The notes under the pieces were generated by a model that searched no databases, was not told where the DNA came from, and saw only the letters and a list, made by a program, of their open reading frames with translations. Source: an uncultured Senegalimassilia sp. (GTDB lineage: Bacteria > Actinomycetota > Coriobacteriia > Coriobacteriales > Eggerthellaceae). From it: a stretch of 64,000 nt of DNA. The stretch spans positions 117,118 through 181,117 of the forward strand of contig NZ_CABQJR010000001.1 of assembly GCF_902464545.1 (NCBI RefSeq), given 5' to 3'. Made by a program: the position numbers and the translations under genes. This document shows positions 1 to 8,252 of the stretch, in pieces (position 1 is the first letter of the stretch; every line of letters starts with the position of its first letter).

Positions 1-2
1 GC

Positions 3-71
3 AGCTGCGTTGCGCGGTTGCGAGTGGATTGCGTGCGAAAACCGCTGCACGCGAAGGTGCATTTCGCGTGA
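3..71 (+). other. Possible C-terminal tail of a gene entering from the left edge
   Basis: Reading from base 3 the frame is open to a TGA at 69-71, giving 22 codons with no recognisable motif. It could be the end of an upstream gene, because a strong terminator hairpin follows 15 bases later. It is equally compatible with non-coding sequence; too little is visible to decide. Confidence 0.2.
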
Positions 72-86
72 CATAGGCTTGCAAAC

Positions 87-118
87 GAAGCGCCGCCCGG
101 AAATCCGGGCGGCGCTTC
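87..118. terminator. Bidirectional terminator hairpin
   Basis: A perfect 14-bp stem (87-100 with 105-118) with an AAAT loop is followed by T-rich sequence on the + side. It lies just past the stop of the minus-strand DUF2797 gene and would also end any plus-strand transcript entering from the left, so it probably serves convergent transcripts. Confidence 0.75.
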
Positions 119-146
119 TTGCGTTGTCGGGCACAGGCGGGGTGCG

Positions 147-1124
147 CTAGAACAGCGAGATCTGCTGGGGCTCGCTGGCGTATTCGCAGGCGATCTCGTC
201 ATCCAGGAACTCGATCTCGTGGGATTCCCAATCCTTGATGGGCGCGATGAAGTTCGTCCCGTCCTGCCAAAACACCAGGTTCGCGCCGACCGTGCCCGCG
301 CACACGCCGCCGCACACGTCCGCGAAGCCTTCGCCTTCGGGCAGCTGCATGGTGTGCGTATCGGGGGACGGCCCGCCGAAGTAATACGGCGAAAGGTCGA
401 GCGCGTCCTCGGGTGAGAAACCCGCCTGCGCCACCGCGTCGACGTCTTCGAGCCTGTCGGTCGCCGCACGCAGCTCGCGGCAGGCTTCCTCGAAGCTGTA
501 AGGCGCGTCGGCCAGCAGTTTCGCCTTAAGCGACGCGCGCATGGTCTCGGCCACGCCGTCCTGCGCGCACAGCGCCGCTTCAAGTGAGCGGGCATCGTCG
601 GCGCAGGTGAAGCGCCCGACCACGCGTGCCGCGCGGGCGCCTTGCTCGAGCAGGCGCTCGATGCCGCGCGTTTCGCTCGAGATACCCGCCTTCACGTAGC
701 CCGGTGCGAAATACGCCAGGTACACGTAATGCGGCGTTTGGTTGTACTCGCGTTGCTGCGGCGAGATGTAGCTGCTGAAGTAAAACGATGGGTTGAAGCC
801 GGTTGCCTCGATGCACGCCGGGCACATGTCCTCCTTGCCGTCGGGCAGCAGCTCCGCGTTCAGCGGGCACGTGCTCCGCTCGTGCGTCCGAAGGTCGATG
901 CGGCCGATGCAGCGCCGGCGCGGCAGTCGGCGCAGCGAGAACGTGCGCCCGAGCACGGGCACGTAACCGACTGCGCCCTCGTCCAGGTCGTTTATCGTAA
1001 GGTAGGGCCCGTCGACGCTGAAGCCGTAGCCGGCAAGGACGACGGTATGGTTTGCGAACAGGTTCGGCATAGCGGCGCTTTCTGTGACGACATTCTTGTT
1101 TTGCTTCGCCCGCGATGTGTTCAT
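147..1124 (-). CDS. DUF2797 domain-containing protein
   Basis: A 325-residue protein of the uncharacterised DUF2797 family, whose function is unknown. It shows the family's zinc-ribbon-like cysteines (CIGRID near residue 72, a later STCPLN, and CPAC before GFNPSFYF). These are followed by the conserved HYVYLAYFAPGYVKAGIS block, which resembles a GIY-YIG-type fold and may suggest nucleic-acid contact. The ATG at 1122-1124 has only a weak upstream purine stretch, and an internal ATG at residue 19 (about 1070) is an alternative start. The gene is transcribed divergently from the his operon and ends at the bidirectional terminator. Confidence 0.8.
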   Translation of the reverse strand: MNTSRAKQNKNVVTESAAMPNLFANHTVVLAGYGFSVDGPYLTINDLDEGAVGYVPVLGRTFSLRRLPRRRCIGRIDLRTHERSTCPLNAELLPDGKEDMCPACIEATGFNPSFYFSSYISPQQREYNQTPHYVYLAYFAPGYVKAGISSETRGIERLLEQGARAARVVGRFTCADDARSLEAALCAQDGVAETMRASLKAKLLADAPYSFEEACRELRAATDRLEDVDAVAQAGFSPEDALDLSPYYFGGPSPDTHTMQLPEGEGFADVCGGVCAGTVGANLVFWQDGTNFIAPIKDWESHEIEFLDDEIACEYASEPQQISLF

Positions 1125-1220
1125 CCCGCGTTGCGAATGGGACGATTATGACGTTTCATGCCCGAAAAGGGGAGTTTTCCGGGCCTTTCGCCCGCTTCTG
1201 CAAAAAATCGGTCAAGTTTC

Positions 1221-1248
1221 TTGCTTTATCACTCTACTGTGCTAAAGT
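1221..1248 (+). promoter_or_regulatory. Promoter of the his operon
   Basis: A -35 TTGCTT (1221-1226), a 16-bp spacer and a -10 TAAAGT (1243-1248) match the sigma-70/SigA consensus well. They sit about 110 bases before the proposed hisZG start, in the divergent gap with the DUF2797 gene. Confidence 0.6.
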
Positions 1249-1262
1249 ATCGGACAGCACTT

Positions 1263-1305
1263 GGGGATGGCGCTGCGGAAGCGCCCGCAATCGGCAGCCA
1301 TTCCC
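1263..1305 (+). promoter_or_regulatory. his leader with mutually exclusive hairpins
   Basis: The 5' leader can fold in three overlapping ways: an outer 8-bp stem (1263-1270 with 1298-1305), a 5-bp stem (1269-1273 with 1281-1285), and a TGCGG/CCGCA pairing (1274-1278 with 1285-1289). The last two cannot form together. No histidine-rich leader peptide or T-box signature is visible, so any attenuation mechanism is speculative. Confidence 0.35.
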
Positions 1306-1367
1306 GCATCTGCAACCGAAAACGGGCCGATGCCCGCAACCGCACGATGAAAGGCAGGATGAATCAG

Positions 1368-3071
1368 ATGAACTTCGTGACGCCTTCGGGTTTCCGCGAC
1401 GTGCTCACCGACGAGGCGGTGCTGCGCGAGCAGGCGGCCCAAGCGGTGCAGGCCAACATGGCGGCCAAGGGTTACCTTCCGGTGGAAACGCCCACGCTCG
1501 AGGTGATGGACGTGCTGCAGGCCGGCGGCAGGCTGCCGGGCACCCCGTTCAAGCTCTTCGACGCGCGCGGCGACCTTCTGGCCATGCGCCCCGACGTCAC
1601 GCTGCAGATCGCCCGCATGTGCGCCACGCGCCTGGCCGGCCAGCCCGGGCCGTTCCGCTTCCGCTACATGCAGCGAGTGTTCCGCGAGGCCGAGGGCCAG
1701 ACGCGCGCCGAGCCGCGCGAGACCACGCAGATGGGCGTCGAGCTCATCGGCCAGGCGGGCGCGGCGGCCGACGCCGAGGTGGTGGGCCTGCTGGCAGAAT
1801 CGCTCAAGCTTGCCGGCGTGGCCGACTTCAAGATCGCGCTTGCATCGGTGTCGGTGCTGCGCGCGCTGCTGGCAACCTGCGGTGCTGCGCCGCAGTGGCG
1901 CCAGGCGGTGCTCGATGCGTATCACACCTCGAACTTCGTCACGCTCGACGAGCTGACCTCAGGCGAGGGCGCGCAGGGCGTTCCGCCGGTGTTCGCCCAG
2001 GCCATCGGCAGGCTCGCTCGCATCCGCGGCGGGCGCGCCGCCATCGCCGAGGTGCGCGATCTGGTGGCGCCGCTAGGCTGCGAGACGGGCCTTGACGGGC
2101 TTGAGCAGGCGTTCGACCTGCTGGAGGCCGCGGGCCTGGCCGACAGCATCCAGGTCGACTTCTCCGTCATGAGCAGCTTCGACTACTACACCGGCATCGT
2201 GTTCGAGGCCTACGCGCCGGGGCTGGGAAGCCCGCTGGGCAGCGGTGGCCGCTACGACAACACCATCGGGGCATACGGCGAAAGCCGCCCCGCCGCCGGC
2301 TTCGCGTTCTTCCTCGAGCGCGCGATGGCCGCCGCCGCGGCCGCCGACGAGCGCTCCGCGTCCGGCACCGGCCAGCGCCCGCTGCGCATCGCCGTGCCGA
2401 AGGGCTCGCTCAATGCCGACTCCATCGCGTGCCTGGCGGCATGCGGCCTGGACGTCACGGGGCTCGACAACCCCGGCCGCCAGCTCATCATCCGCAACCC
2501 GGGCGTGGAGTACATCATCGTGCGCCCCTCCGACGCCCCGGCGTTCGTGGAGCTCGGCGCGGCCGATTGCGGCATCTGCGGCGAGGACTCGCTGCTCGAG
2601 GCGCAGCCCGAGGTGGTGGAGCTGGCCGACTTGAAGTTCGGCTCCTGCCGCTTCGTGGTGGCCGAGCCTGCCGGCGCTGCCGAGCAGACCGCCGAGCACT
2701 ACCGCCGCTTGGGCTCCATCCGCATCGCCACGAAGTATCCCAACATCACGCGCGCCCATTACGCGAAAACCGGCACCCAAGTCGAGATCGTGAAACTGCA
2801 CGGAAACATTGAGCTGGCACCATTGACCGGGTTGGCCGAGCGTATCGTCGACATCACGGCCACGGGCACCACGTTGCGTGAGAACAACCTGGTCATCGTG
2901 GAGGATGTGCTGTCGTCGACGGCCCGATTCTTCGCCAACGGCACCTCGCTGCGCACCGATGCGCGCATCGTGGAGCTGGCCGACGCCATGCGCGCCGGCG
3001 CCGCGGCGGGCAAGTGGGAGGCGACGGTCATCGCCGGTGGCGTGCAGTCGCCCGAGCCGGCGACCGAATAA
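1368..3071 (+). CDS. hisG: Fused HisZ-HisG ATP phosphoribosyltransferase
   Basis: Catalyses the first step of histidine synthesis (ATP + PRPP to phosphoribosyl-ATP). Residues 1 to about 325 are HisZ, the HisRS-like regulatory subunit: FVTPSGFRDVL at the start, then MRPDVTLQIAR, a class II synthetase-like FRYMQRVFRE, and SGGRYDNTIG. After a short Ala/Ser/Gly linker, residues from about 339 are short-form HisG, beginning RPLRIAVPKGSL and containing the PRPP-loop-like VDITATGTTLREN. HisZ and short HisG are usually separate subunits; here one 567-residue chain carries both. An open frame extends upstream to 1158, but ATG 1368 follows AAAGG-AGG at good spacing and starts exactly at the HisZ consensus. 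First gene of the operon. Confidence 0.9.
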   Translation: MNFVTPSGFRDVLTDEAVLREQAAQAVQANMAAKGYLPVETPTLEVMDVLQAGGRLPGTPFKLFDARGDLLAMRPDVTLQIARMCATRLAGQPGPFRFRYMQRVFREAEGQTRAEPRETTQMGVELIGQAGAAADAEVVGLLAESLKLAGVADFKIALASVSVLRALLATCGAAPQWRQAVLDAYHTSNFVTLDELTSGEGAQGVPPVFAQAIGRLARIRGGRAAIAEVRDLVAPLGCETGLDGLEQAFDLLEAAGLADSIQVDFSVMSSFDYYTGIVFEAYAPGLGSPLGSGGRYDNTIGAYGESRPAAGFAFFLERAMAAAAAADERSASGTGQRPLRIAVPKGSLNADSIACLAACGLDVTGLDNPGRQLIIRNPGVEYIIVRPSDAPAFVELGAADCGICGEDSLLEAQPEVVELADLKFGSCRFVVAEPAGAAEQTAEHYRRLGSIRIATKYPNITRAHYAKTGTQVEIVKLHGNIELAPLTGLAERIVDITATGTTLRENNLVIVEDVLSSTARFFANGTSLRTDARIVELADAMRAGAAAGKWEATVIAGGVQSPEPATE

Positions 3072-3227
3072 CAGCTGGTCAGGGCTTCGCGCCCGCAGGC
3101 GCCCAGGGGTCGGGCACCGCAATGTCAAGGCCGGGGAGGCGCCTGCTCGCAGGCGCGGCCGCGACAAGGTATCATCGTGAAAGAGGCCGGAGGGGTCATC
3201 CGGCGTGTACATGGAAAGAAGGACAAC

Positions 3228-4550
3228 ATGCGTCGCGTCATCCTGAACAAAGGCGAGCAATTCTCCAACAAGCACCTCAAGCGCACGGGCGCGTTCAACG
3301 CCCGCGCCATGGAGGCGGCAACGAACATCATCGAGCAGGTTCGCGAACAAGGCGATGCGGCCCTGCGCGAGCTGACCGAGCGCTTCGACGGCGTGGCCAT
3401 CGAGAACTTCCGCGTGCCGGGAGAGGCCATCGACGCTGCCGCGGCGAAGGTCGATCCCAAGACCGAGGAGGCGCTCAAGAAGGCCGCCAAGCAGATCCGC
3501 GAGTTCCACGAGCGCCAGGTCAAGCAAAGCTGGTTCTCCGTGCGCGAAGATGGCGCCTTGGTCGGCGCGAAGGTCACCCCGCTTGAAAGCGTGGGCATCT
3601 ACGTGCCCGGCGGCCGTGCGCTGTATCCGTCCACGGTGCTCATGAACGCCCTGCCCGCCGCTGTCGCCGGCGTCGAGCGCATCGTGTGCGTCACGCCGCC
3701 CACCAAGGACGGCAGCATCGACCCGGTGGTGCTCGAGGCGTGCCGCCTGGCAGGCGTCACCGAGATCTACACGGTTGGCGGCGCGCAGGCCGTGGCGGCG
3801 CTGGCCTACGGCACCGAGACCATCGAGCCGGTCTGCAAGATCACGGGCCCGGGCAACGCGTTCGTGGCGGCTGCGAAGAAGATCGTCTCCGGTGATGTGG
3901 GAATCGATATGATCGCCGGCCCCTCCGAGGTGTGCGTCGTGGCCGACGAGACCGCCGATCCCGCCATGGTGGCCATCGACCTCATGGCCCAGGCCGAGCA
4001 CGACCCGCTGGCAAGCTGCTACCTGGTCACGTTCGACGAGGGCTACGCCGACAAGGTCGAAGCCGCCATCGAGGGCCACATGAAGGCTTCCACGCGCGCC
4101 GAGATCACCACCGCTTCACTGGCAGATCAGGGCCTCGTGGTCATCTGCGACTCCATGGAGCAGGCCATCCAGTCCGTCAACGTTATCGCCCCCGAGCACC
4201 TCGAGCTGCACTTCGACGGCGCGTTCGAGCAGCTCGGCGCCATCCGCAACGCCGGCGCCATCTTCGTGGGCGAGTGGACCCCCGAGGCCGTGGGCGACTA
4301 CGTGGCCGGCCCCAACCACACGCTTCCCACCGGCGGCACCGCGCGCTACGCTTCGCCGCTATCCACCGACGAGTTCGTCAAGCACTCCAGCGTCATCCAG
4401 TATTCCGCGAAGTCGCTGGCCAACGACGCCGATGCCGTCATCGCCATCGCCCGTCACGAGGGCCTGTGGGCGCACGCCCGCAGCGTCGAGCTGCGCAAGG
4501 CGCTCGTGGAGACCGGCGACATCTACGGCTTGGACGGCTCCGATGAATAG
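3228..4550 (+). CDS. hisD: Histidinol dehydrogenase
   Basis: Oxidises L-histidinol to L-histidine in two NAD-dependent steps, the last reactions of the pathway. The 440-residue length is typical. Visible family motifs are VGIYVPGGRALYPSTVLM, the GPGNAFVAAAKKIV cofactor region, DMIAGPSEV, the zinc/catalytic HDPLAS region (AQAEHDP), and PNHTLPTGGTARY near the C-terminus. ATG 3228 is preceded by AGAAGGA at 5-base spacing; an upstream in-frame start at 3177 lacks one. It lies 156 bases after hisZG and overlaps hisC by 8 bases, which suggests translational coupling. Confidence 0.95.
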   Translation: MRRVILNKGEQFSNKHLKRTGAFNARAMEAATNIIEQVREQGDAALRELTERFDGVAIENFRVPGEAIDAAAAKVDPKTEEALKKAAKQIREFHERQVKQSWFSVREDGALVGAKVTPLESVGIYVPGGRALYPSTVLMNALPAAVAGVERIVCVTPPTKDGSIDPVVLEACRLAGVTEIYTVGGAQAVAALAYGTETIEPVCKITGPGNAFVAAAKKIVSGDVGIDMIAGPSEVCVVADETADPAMVAIDLMAQAEHDPLASCYLVTFDEGYADKVEAAIEGHMKASTRAEITTASLADQGLVVICDSMEQAIQSVNVIAPEHLELHFDGAFEQLGAIRNAGAIFVGEWTPEAVGDYVAGPNHTLPTGGTARYASPLSTDEFVKHSSVIQYSAKSLANDADAVIAIARHEGLWAHARSVELRKALVETGDIYGLDGSDE

Positions 4551-5607
4551 CATTCGCGCATCCGCCCCGCAGCTGGCCGACATCACGCCCTACGACCCGA
4601 AGTATCTTCCGGCGCGCGCGTACCTGTCGGCAAACGAGAACCCTTGCGACGTGGAGACCGAGGTCCGCAACGAGATCAAGCGCGAGATCAACAAGGTGGC
4701 CTTCAACCGCTATCCCGACCCCTTGGCCAACGAGCTGCGCGACATGATCGCCGAGGCCAACGGCCTTGACCGCGATTGCGTGCTCGTGGGCAACGGCGGC
4801 GACGAGCTGCTGTTCGACATAGCGCTTGCCTGGGGCGGACCGGGGCGCAAGTTCCTCAACATGCCGCCCACGTTCTCGGTGTACCGGAACAACGCCGAGC
4901 TCACCAACACCGAGGTGGTCGACATCCCGCGCCGCGACGATTACACCATCGACGAGGAGGCGGTGCTGTCCCGCGTGGCGCGCGGCGACATTGATTACGT
5001 TATCGTCACCAGCCCGAACAACCCCACGGGCGACCTGGCCGACGAGCGCTTCATCCTGCGCCTGCTCGACGCAACCGACGCGCTCGTCATGGTCGACGAG
5101 GCGTACTTCGAGTTCTCGCGCGGCACGGTGCGCCCCTACCTGGCGCAGCATAAGAACCTGGTCATCCTGCGCACGTTCTCCAAGGCGTTCTCGCTTGCCG
5201 GCGTGCGCGTGGGTTACCTGCTGGGAAACCCCGAGGTCATCCGCGAGTTCTTGAAGGTGCGCCAGCCGTACTCGGTGGACGCGGTGTCGCAGGCCATCGC
5301 GCGCGTGGTCTTCCGCAACCGAGCGAAGTTCGAGCGCGGCATCATGCAGATCGTCTCGGAGCGCGGGCGCGTGTTCCGCGAGCTCTCGCAGCTGCCGGGC
5401 GTCACGGCGTACCCCTCGAACGCCAACTACATCCTGTTCCGCACAGAGGGCGCGGGGGAGGTTTGGCAGCAGCTCTACGACCGCGGCATCCTCGTGCGCG
5501 ACTTCAGCCGCGCGCCCATGCTGCAGGATTGCCTGCGCGTCTCTATCGGCAGCCCCGAGGAGAACGACGGGTTCCTAACCGCGCTGCAGGAGATTCTGTC
5601 GAAGTAA
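4543..5607 (+). CDS. hisC: Histidinol-phosphate aminotransferase
   Basis: PLP-dependent fold-type I aminotransferase (354 residues) converting imidazole-acetol phosphate to histidinol phosphate. It shows SANENPCD at the start, VLVGNGGDELL, TSPNNPTGD, VDEAYFEFS, and the PLP-lysine context TFSKAFSLAGVRVGY; the C-terminal arginine region is VSIGSPEEN. The chosen ATG (4543) lies inside the end of hisD and reads MNSIRASAPQLADI. A longer frame from 4432 runs through hisD and is rejected. Translation is probably coupled to hisD. Confidence 0.95.
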   Translation: MNSIRASAPQLADITPYDPKYLPARAYLSANENPCDVETEVRNEIKREINKVAFNRYPDPLANELRDMIAEANGLDRDCVLVGNGGDELLFDIALAWGGPGRKFLNMPPTFSVYRNNAELTNTEVVDIPRRDDYTIDEEAVLSRVARGDIDYVIVTSPNNPTGDLADERFILRLLDATDALVMVDEAYFEFSRGTVRPYLAQHKNLVILRTFSKAFSLAGVRVGYLLGNPEVIREFLKVRQPYSVDAVSQAIARVVFRNRAKFERGIMQIVSERGRVFRELSQLPGVTAYPSNANYILFRTEGAGEVWQQLYDRGILVRDFSRAPMLQDCLRVSIGSPEENDGFLTALQEILSK

Positions 5608-5610
5608 AGC

Positions 5611-5883
5611 TCGGGGACGTAGCGCTCCGCGCGCTGCCCCCCTGCATCTTCTGGGCGGTTTTGCAGGAAACGGGGGCCGATTTGCCCTTCGGTCCCCGTC
5701 ATCTGGGCGGTTTTTGCAGCGTGATGCTGGCAACGCACGATAAAACCCCAGGTCAGTTTTGCGGTATCCCGGCGAAACAGGCTTTCGTGCCTGCAAAACC
5801 GCCCAGAACTTTAATCGGGCGCTAGCGGGCGCGGAGGGGCGCCCCGGCCCCGGACATTTCGGGGACGTAGCGCTAACTGTCCG
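5611..5883. repeat. Composite intergenic repeat element between hisC and hisB
   Basis: This 314-base gap has no gene. A 16-bp exact direct repeat, TCGGGGACGTAGCGCT, bounds it at 5611-5626 and 5859-5874. Inside, TTCTGGGCGGTTTTGCAGG (5649-5667) recurs as an exact inverted copy at 5790-5808 and as a near-copy with one extra T at 5702-5719. CGGACA/TGTCCG (5851-5856, 5878-5883) flanks the second direct repeat. The pattern looks like a REP/MITE-type extragenic element. It does not appear to interrupt the operon's reading order. Confidence 0.7.
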
Positions 5884-5921
5884 GAATCGATGCGCACACG
5901 ACGATAGAAAGGCGAACAGCA

Positions 5922-6515
5922 ATGAGCGAACGCGTTGCGCACATCGCGCGCACCACGAAGGAAACCGACATCGACCTGTCCGTCGACCTTGACGGCGCGG
6001 GCGCCACGGACGTGGAGACGGGTATCGGGTTTTTCGACCACATGCTCACCGCGTTTGGGCGCCACGGCCTGTTCGACCTGCAGGTTCGCTGCAAGGGTGA
6101 CCTTGAGGTGGACGGCCACCACTCGGTGGAGGACACGGGCATCGTCATGGGGCAGGCGTTCGCGCAGGCGCTCGGCGACAAGCGCGGCATCCGCCGCTTC
6201 GGCGACATCGCCATGCCCATGGACGAGGCGCTTATCATGGCGGCCGTGGACATCTCGGGACGCGGTCAGCTGTTTTGGGACGCCGACGTGCCCGCGGTGA
6301 TGGTGGGCGCCTTCGATGCCACGCTGGCGAAGGAATTTTTCATCGCCTTCGCCGCCAACGCCGGCGTCACGCTGCACATCCGCCAGCTTGCCGGCGAGAA
6401 CACGCACCACGTTATCGAGGGCATGTTCAAGGCGGTGGCGCGCGCCATGCGCCAGGCCTGCGAGCCCGACCCCCGCATGGGCGACGCGCTGCCGTCCACG
6501 AAGGGGATGCTGTAG
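5922..6515 (+). CDS. hisB: Imidazoleglycerol-phosphate dehydratase
   Basis: Dehydrates imidazole glycerol phosphate to imidazole acetol phosphate. This is the monofunctional 197-residue form, with no histidinol-phosphatase domain. The two metal-binding signatures are intact: FFDHML plus DGHHSVEDTGIV (residues about 65-76) and ENTHHVIEGMFKA (about 160-172), and the C-terminus ends PSTKGML. ATG 5922 follows AGAAAGG at 9 bases. Repeat-bearing gaps flank it on both sides. Confidence 0.95.
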   Translation: MSERVAHIARTTKETDIDLSVDLDGAGATDVETGIGFFDHMLTAFGRHGLFDLQVRCKGDLEVDGHHSVEDTGIVMGQAFAQALGDKRGIRRFGDIAMPMDEALIMAAVDISGRGQLFWDADVPAVMVGAFDATLAKEFFIAFAANAGVTLHIRQLAGENTHHVIEGMFKAVARAMRQACEPDPRMGDALPSTKGML

Positions 6516-6541
6516 CCGCGCACGCCTGCCTGACGGCAGCC

Positions 6542-6629
6542 GCTTGAACAGGGGACGGAGGTGTGTTCACGATCGCCCCTCCGAGTCTTGGGCGATGACC
6601 GTGAACACACCTCCGTCCCCTGTTCAAGC
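6542..6629. repeat. Large palindromic repeat, copy 1 (hisB-hisH gap)
   Basis: Perfect 29-bp inverted arms (6542-6570 and 6601-6629) share the core GGGGACGGAGGTGTGTTCAC with a second copy at 9041-9133. The 30-base centre carries its own inner arms, ATCGCCC/GGGCGAT (6572-6578, 6590-6596). It is a REP/BIME-like extragenic palindrome of the kind often mobilised by REP-associated tyrosine transposases. No such transposase is in the window. Confidence 0.9.
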
Positions 6630-6692
6630 TTCGTTTGGGGGCGCACCGCCCTCACTGACTTTTATTGGACCTGCGAGATGTAAGAGACGCCT

Positions 6693-7355
6693 ATGATTGC
6701 TGTTGTTGACTACAAGAAGGGTAACCTGCTATCCGTTGAGCGCGGTTTGCGCGCTGCCGGAGCCGACGCCTGCATCACCGACGATGCCGCCGAGATAGCC
6801 GCTGCCGACGCCATCGTCTTGCCGGGCGTGGGCGCGTTCGCCGACGCCGCGGCCACCATGGACGAGCTCGGCCAGACCGAGGTCATCCGCCGCCGCATCG
6901 CGGAGGGGGTGCCGTTTCTGGGCATCTGCCTGGGTGAGCACCTGCTGTTCGAGGAGGGCGTGGAAGGTGCCGGCGCCGACGGCAACCCGCGCGGCCTAGG
7001 CGTGCTGCCCGGATGCGTGGGGCGCATGCCGCGCCAGGACGCCGAGGGCCGCGCGTACAAGGTCCCGCACGTGGGCTGGAACACCGTCGATTTTCCTGCC
7101 GGCGCGCCGGAGAACCCGCTGTTCGCGGGCATTCCTTCGGGCACGTACTTCTACTTCACCCATAGCTTCATCGCGCCTGATGGGCCGTTCGCCATCGCGC
7201 ACACCACGCACAGCGTGACGTTCCCGTGCGCCGTGCAGAAGGGCAACGCGTTCGGCGTGCAGTTCCACCCCGAGAAAAGCTCGGACGCCGGCGCGGCCGT
7301 GTTGCGCAATTTCGTCGAAATCGCCAAGGCGGCATCGCCCGCCTTGCAAGGTTAG
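6693..7355 (+). CDS. hisH: Imidazole glycerol phosphate synthase, glutaminase subunit
   Basis: Class I glutamine amidotransferase (220 residues) that supplies ammonia to HisF. The nucleophile lies in GICLGEHLLF (Cys about residue 78) and the His-Glu pair in FGVQFHPEKSSDAG. The oxyanion strand GVGAFADA and GWNTVDF are also present. The usual GMQ after the nucleophile loop reads GEH here, a mild deviation. The Shine-Dalgarno is weak (AAGAGA). The stop codon overlaps the RBS of hisA. Confidence 0.93.
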   Translation: MIAVVDYKKGNLLSVERGLRAAGADACITDDAAEIAAADAIVLPGVGAFADAAATMDELGQTEVIRRRIAEGVPFLGICLGEHLLFEEGVEGAGADGNPRGLGVLPGCVGRMPRQDAEGRAYKVPHVGWNTVDFPAGAPENPLFAGIPSGTYFYFTHSFIAPDGPFAIAHTTHSVTFPCAVQKGNAFGVQFHPEKSSDAGAAVLRNFVEIAKAASPALQG

Positions 7356-7364
7356 GAGGCCGCC

Positions 7365-8108
7365 ATGTACCTGCTCCCCGCAATCGATATCCTGGGCGGC
7401 AAGGCCGTTCGCCTGGCGAAGGGCGATTACAACCAGGTGACCGTGTACAACGACGACCCCGTGGCGCAGGCGCGCGTCTTCGAGCAGGCCGGTGCCCAGT
7501 GGGTGCACGTGGTCGACCTGGACGGCGCGCGCAGCGGCGTCCCGGAGAACATCGCCATCGTGGAGCGCATCGTGCGCGAAACGTCGCTGTCCGTCGAGAT
7601 CGGCGGCGGCATCCGCAGTCTGGAGACGCTCAAGCGCCTGGCGGACGCCGGCGCGGCGCGCATGGTGCTCGGCACCGCGCTCGTCAACGACCCCGAGCTT
7701 GCGCGCGCGGCGGTGGCCGCGGTGGGCGGCGACCGCCTGACCGCCGGCATCGATGCGAAGGGCGGGGAAGTGGCCGTCTCCGGCTGGATCGAGGGCTCGG
7801 GCGTGGCCGCCGCTGACCTGGCGCGCGCGATGGGCGCCGCCGGGTTCAAGCACATCGTCTACACCGACATCGCGCGCGACGGCATGCAGACCGGCATTGA
7901 CGTGCAGGCTTACGTCGACATGGCGAACGCGTTCGGCAACCCCGTCATCGCCAGTGGCGGCGTGGCAAGCCTCGCCGACATCGAGCGCCTGGCGCCGGTG
8001 GCGGAAAGCATCGAGGGCGTCATCACCGGCAGGGCCGTCTACGAGGGCACGCTCGACGTTGCCGAGGGCGTCTCCCTTTGCGCCAGCCTGACGGCCGCGC
8101 GATCCTAA
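7365..8108 (+). CDS. hisA: ProFAR isomerase (HisA)
   Basis: (beta/alpha)8-barrel isomerase of 247 residues converting ProFAR to PRFAR. The catalytic aspartates lie in LLPAIDILGG and YTDIARDGMQTG, and the phosphate-binding loops are EIGGGIRS and ASGGVASL. In some actinobacteria the orthologue PriA also serves as TrpF; sequence alone cannot settle that here. TAGGAGG overlaps the hisH stop, 5 bases before ATG 7365. Confidence 0.93.
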   Translation: MYLLPAIDILGGKAVRLAKGDYNQVTVYNDDPVAQARVFEQAGAQWVHVVDLDGARSGVPENIAIVERIVRETSLSVEIGGGIRSLETLKRLADAGAARMVLGTALVNDPELARAAVAAVGGDRLTAGIDAKGGEVAVSGWIEGSGVAAADLARAMGAAGFKHIVYTDIARDGMQTGIDVQAYVDMANAFGNPVIASGGVASLADIERLAPVAESIEGVITGRAVYEGTLDVAEGVSLCASLTAARS

Positions 8109-8252
8109 TGCCGTAAAGGCGCCGAGCGCCGGCCGTTTCGCGGCGAAGCCGGGCGCTGCGCGCATCGAGGCGCGCCGTTCCCCGGCTTCGCGACGCCCGC
8201 CGGCGCCATCCCGTCGATTTTCCCTTTCCCCGAGCCGTTGAGGAGCAGATAT

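Noticed and set aside
1158..1367. Longer N-terminus for hisZ-hisG
   Set aside because: The extension overlaps the promoter and leader region, is not conserved in HisZ, and ATG 1368 has its own ribosome-binding site.
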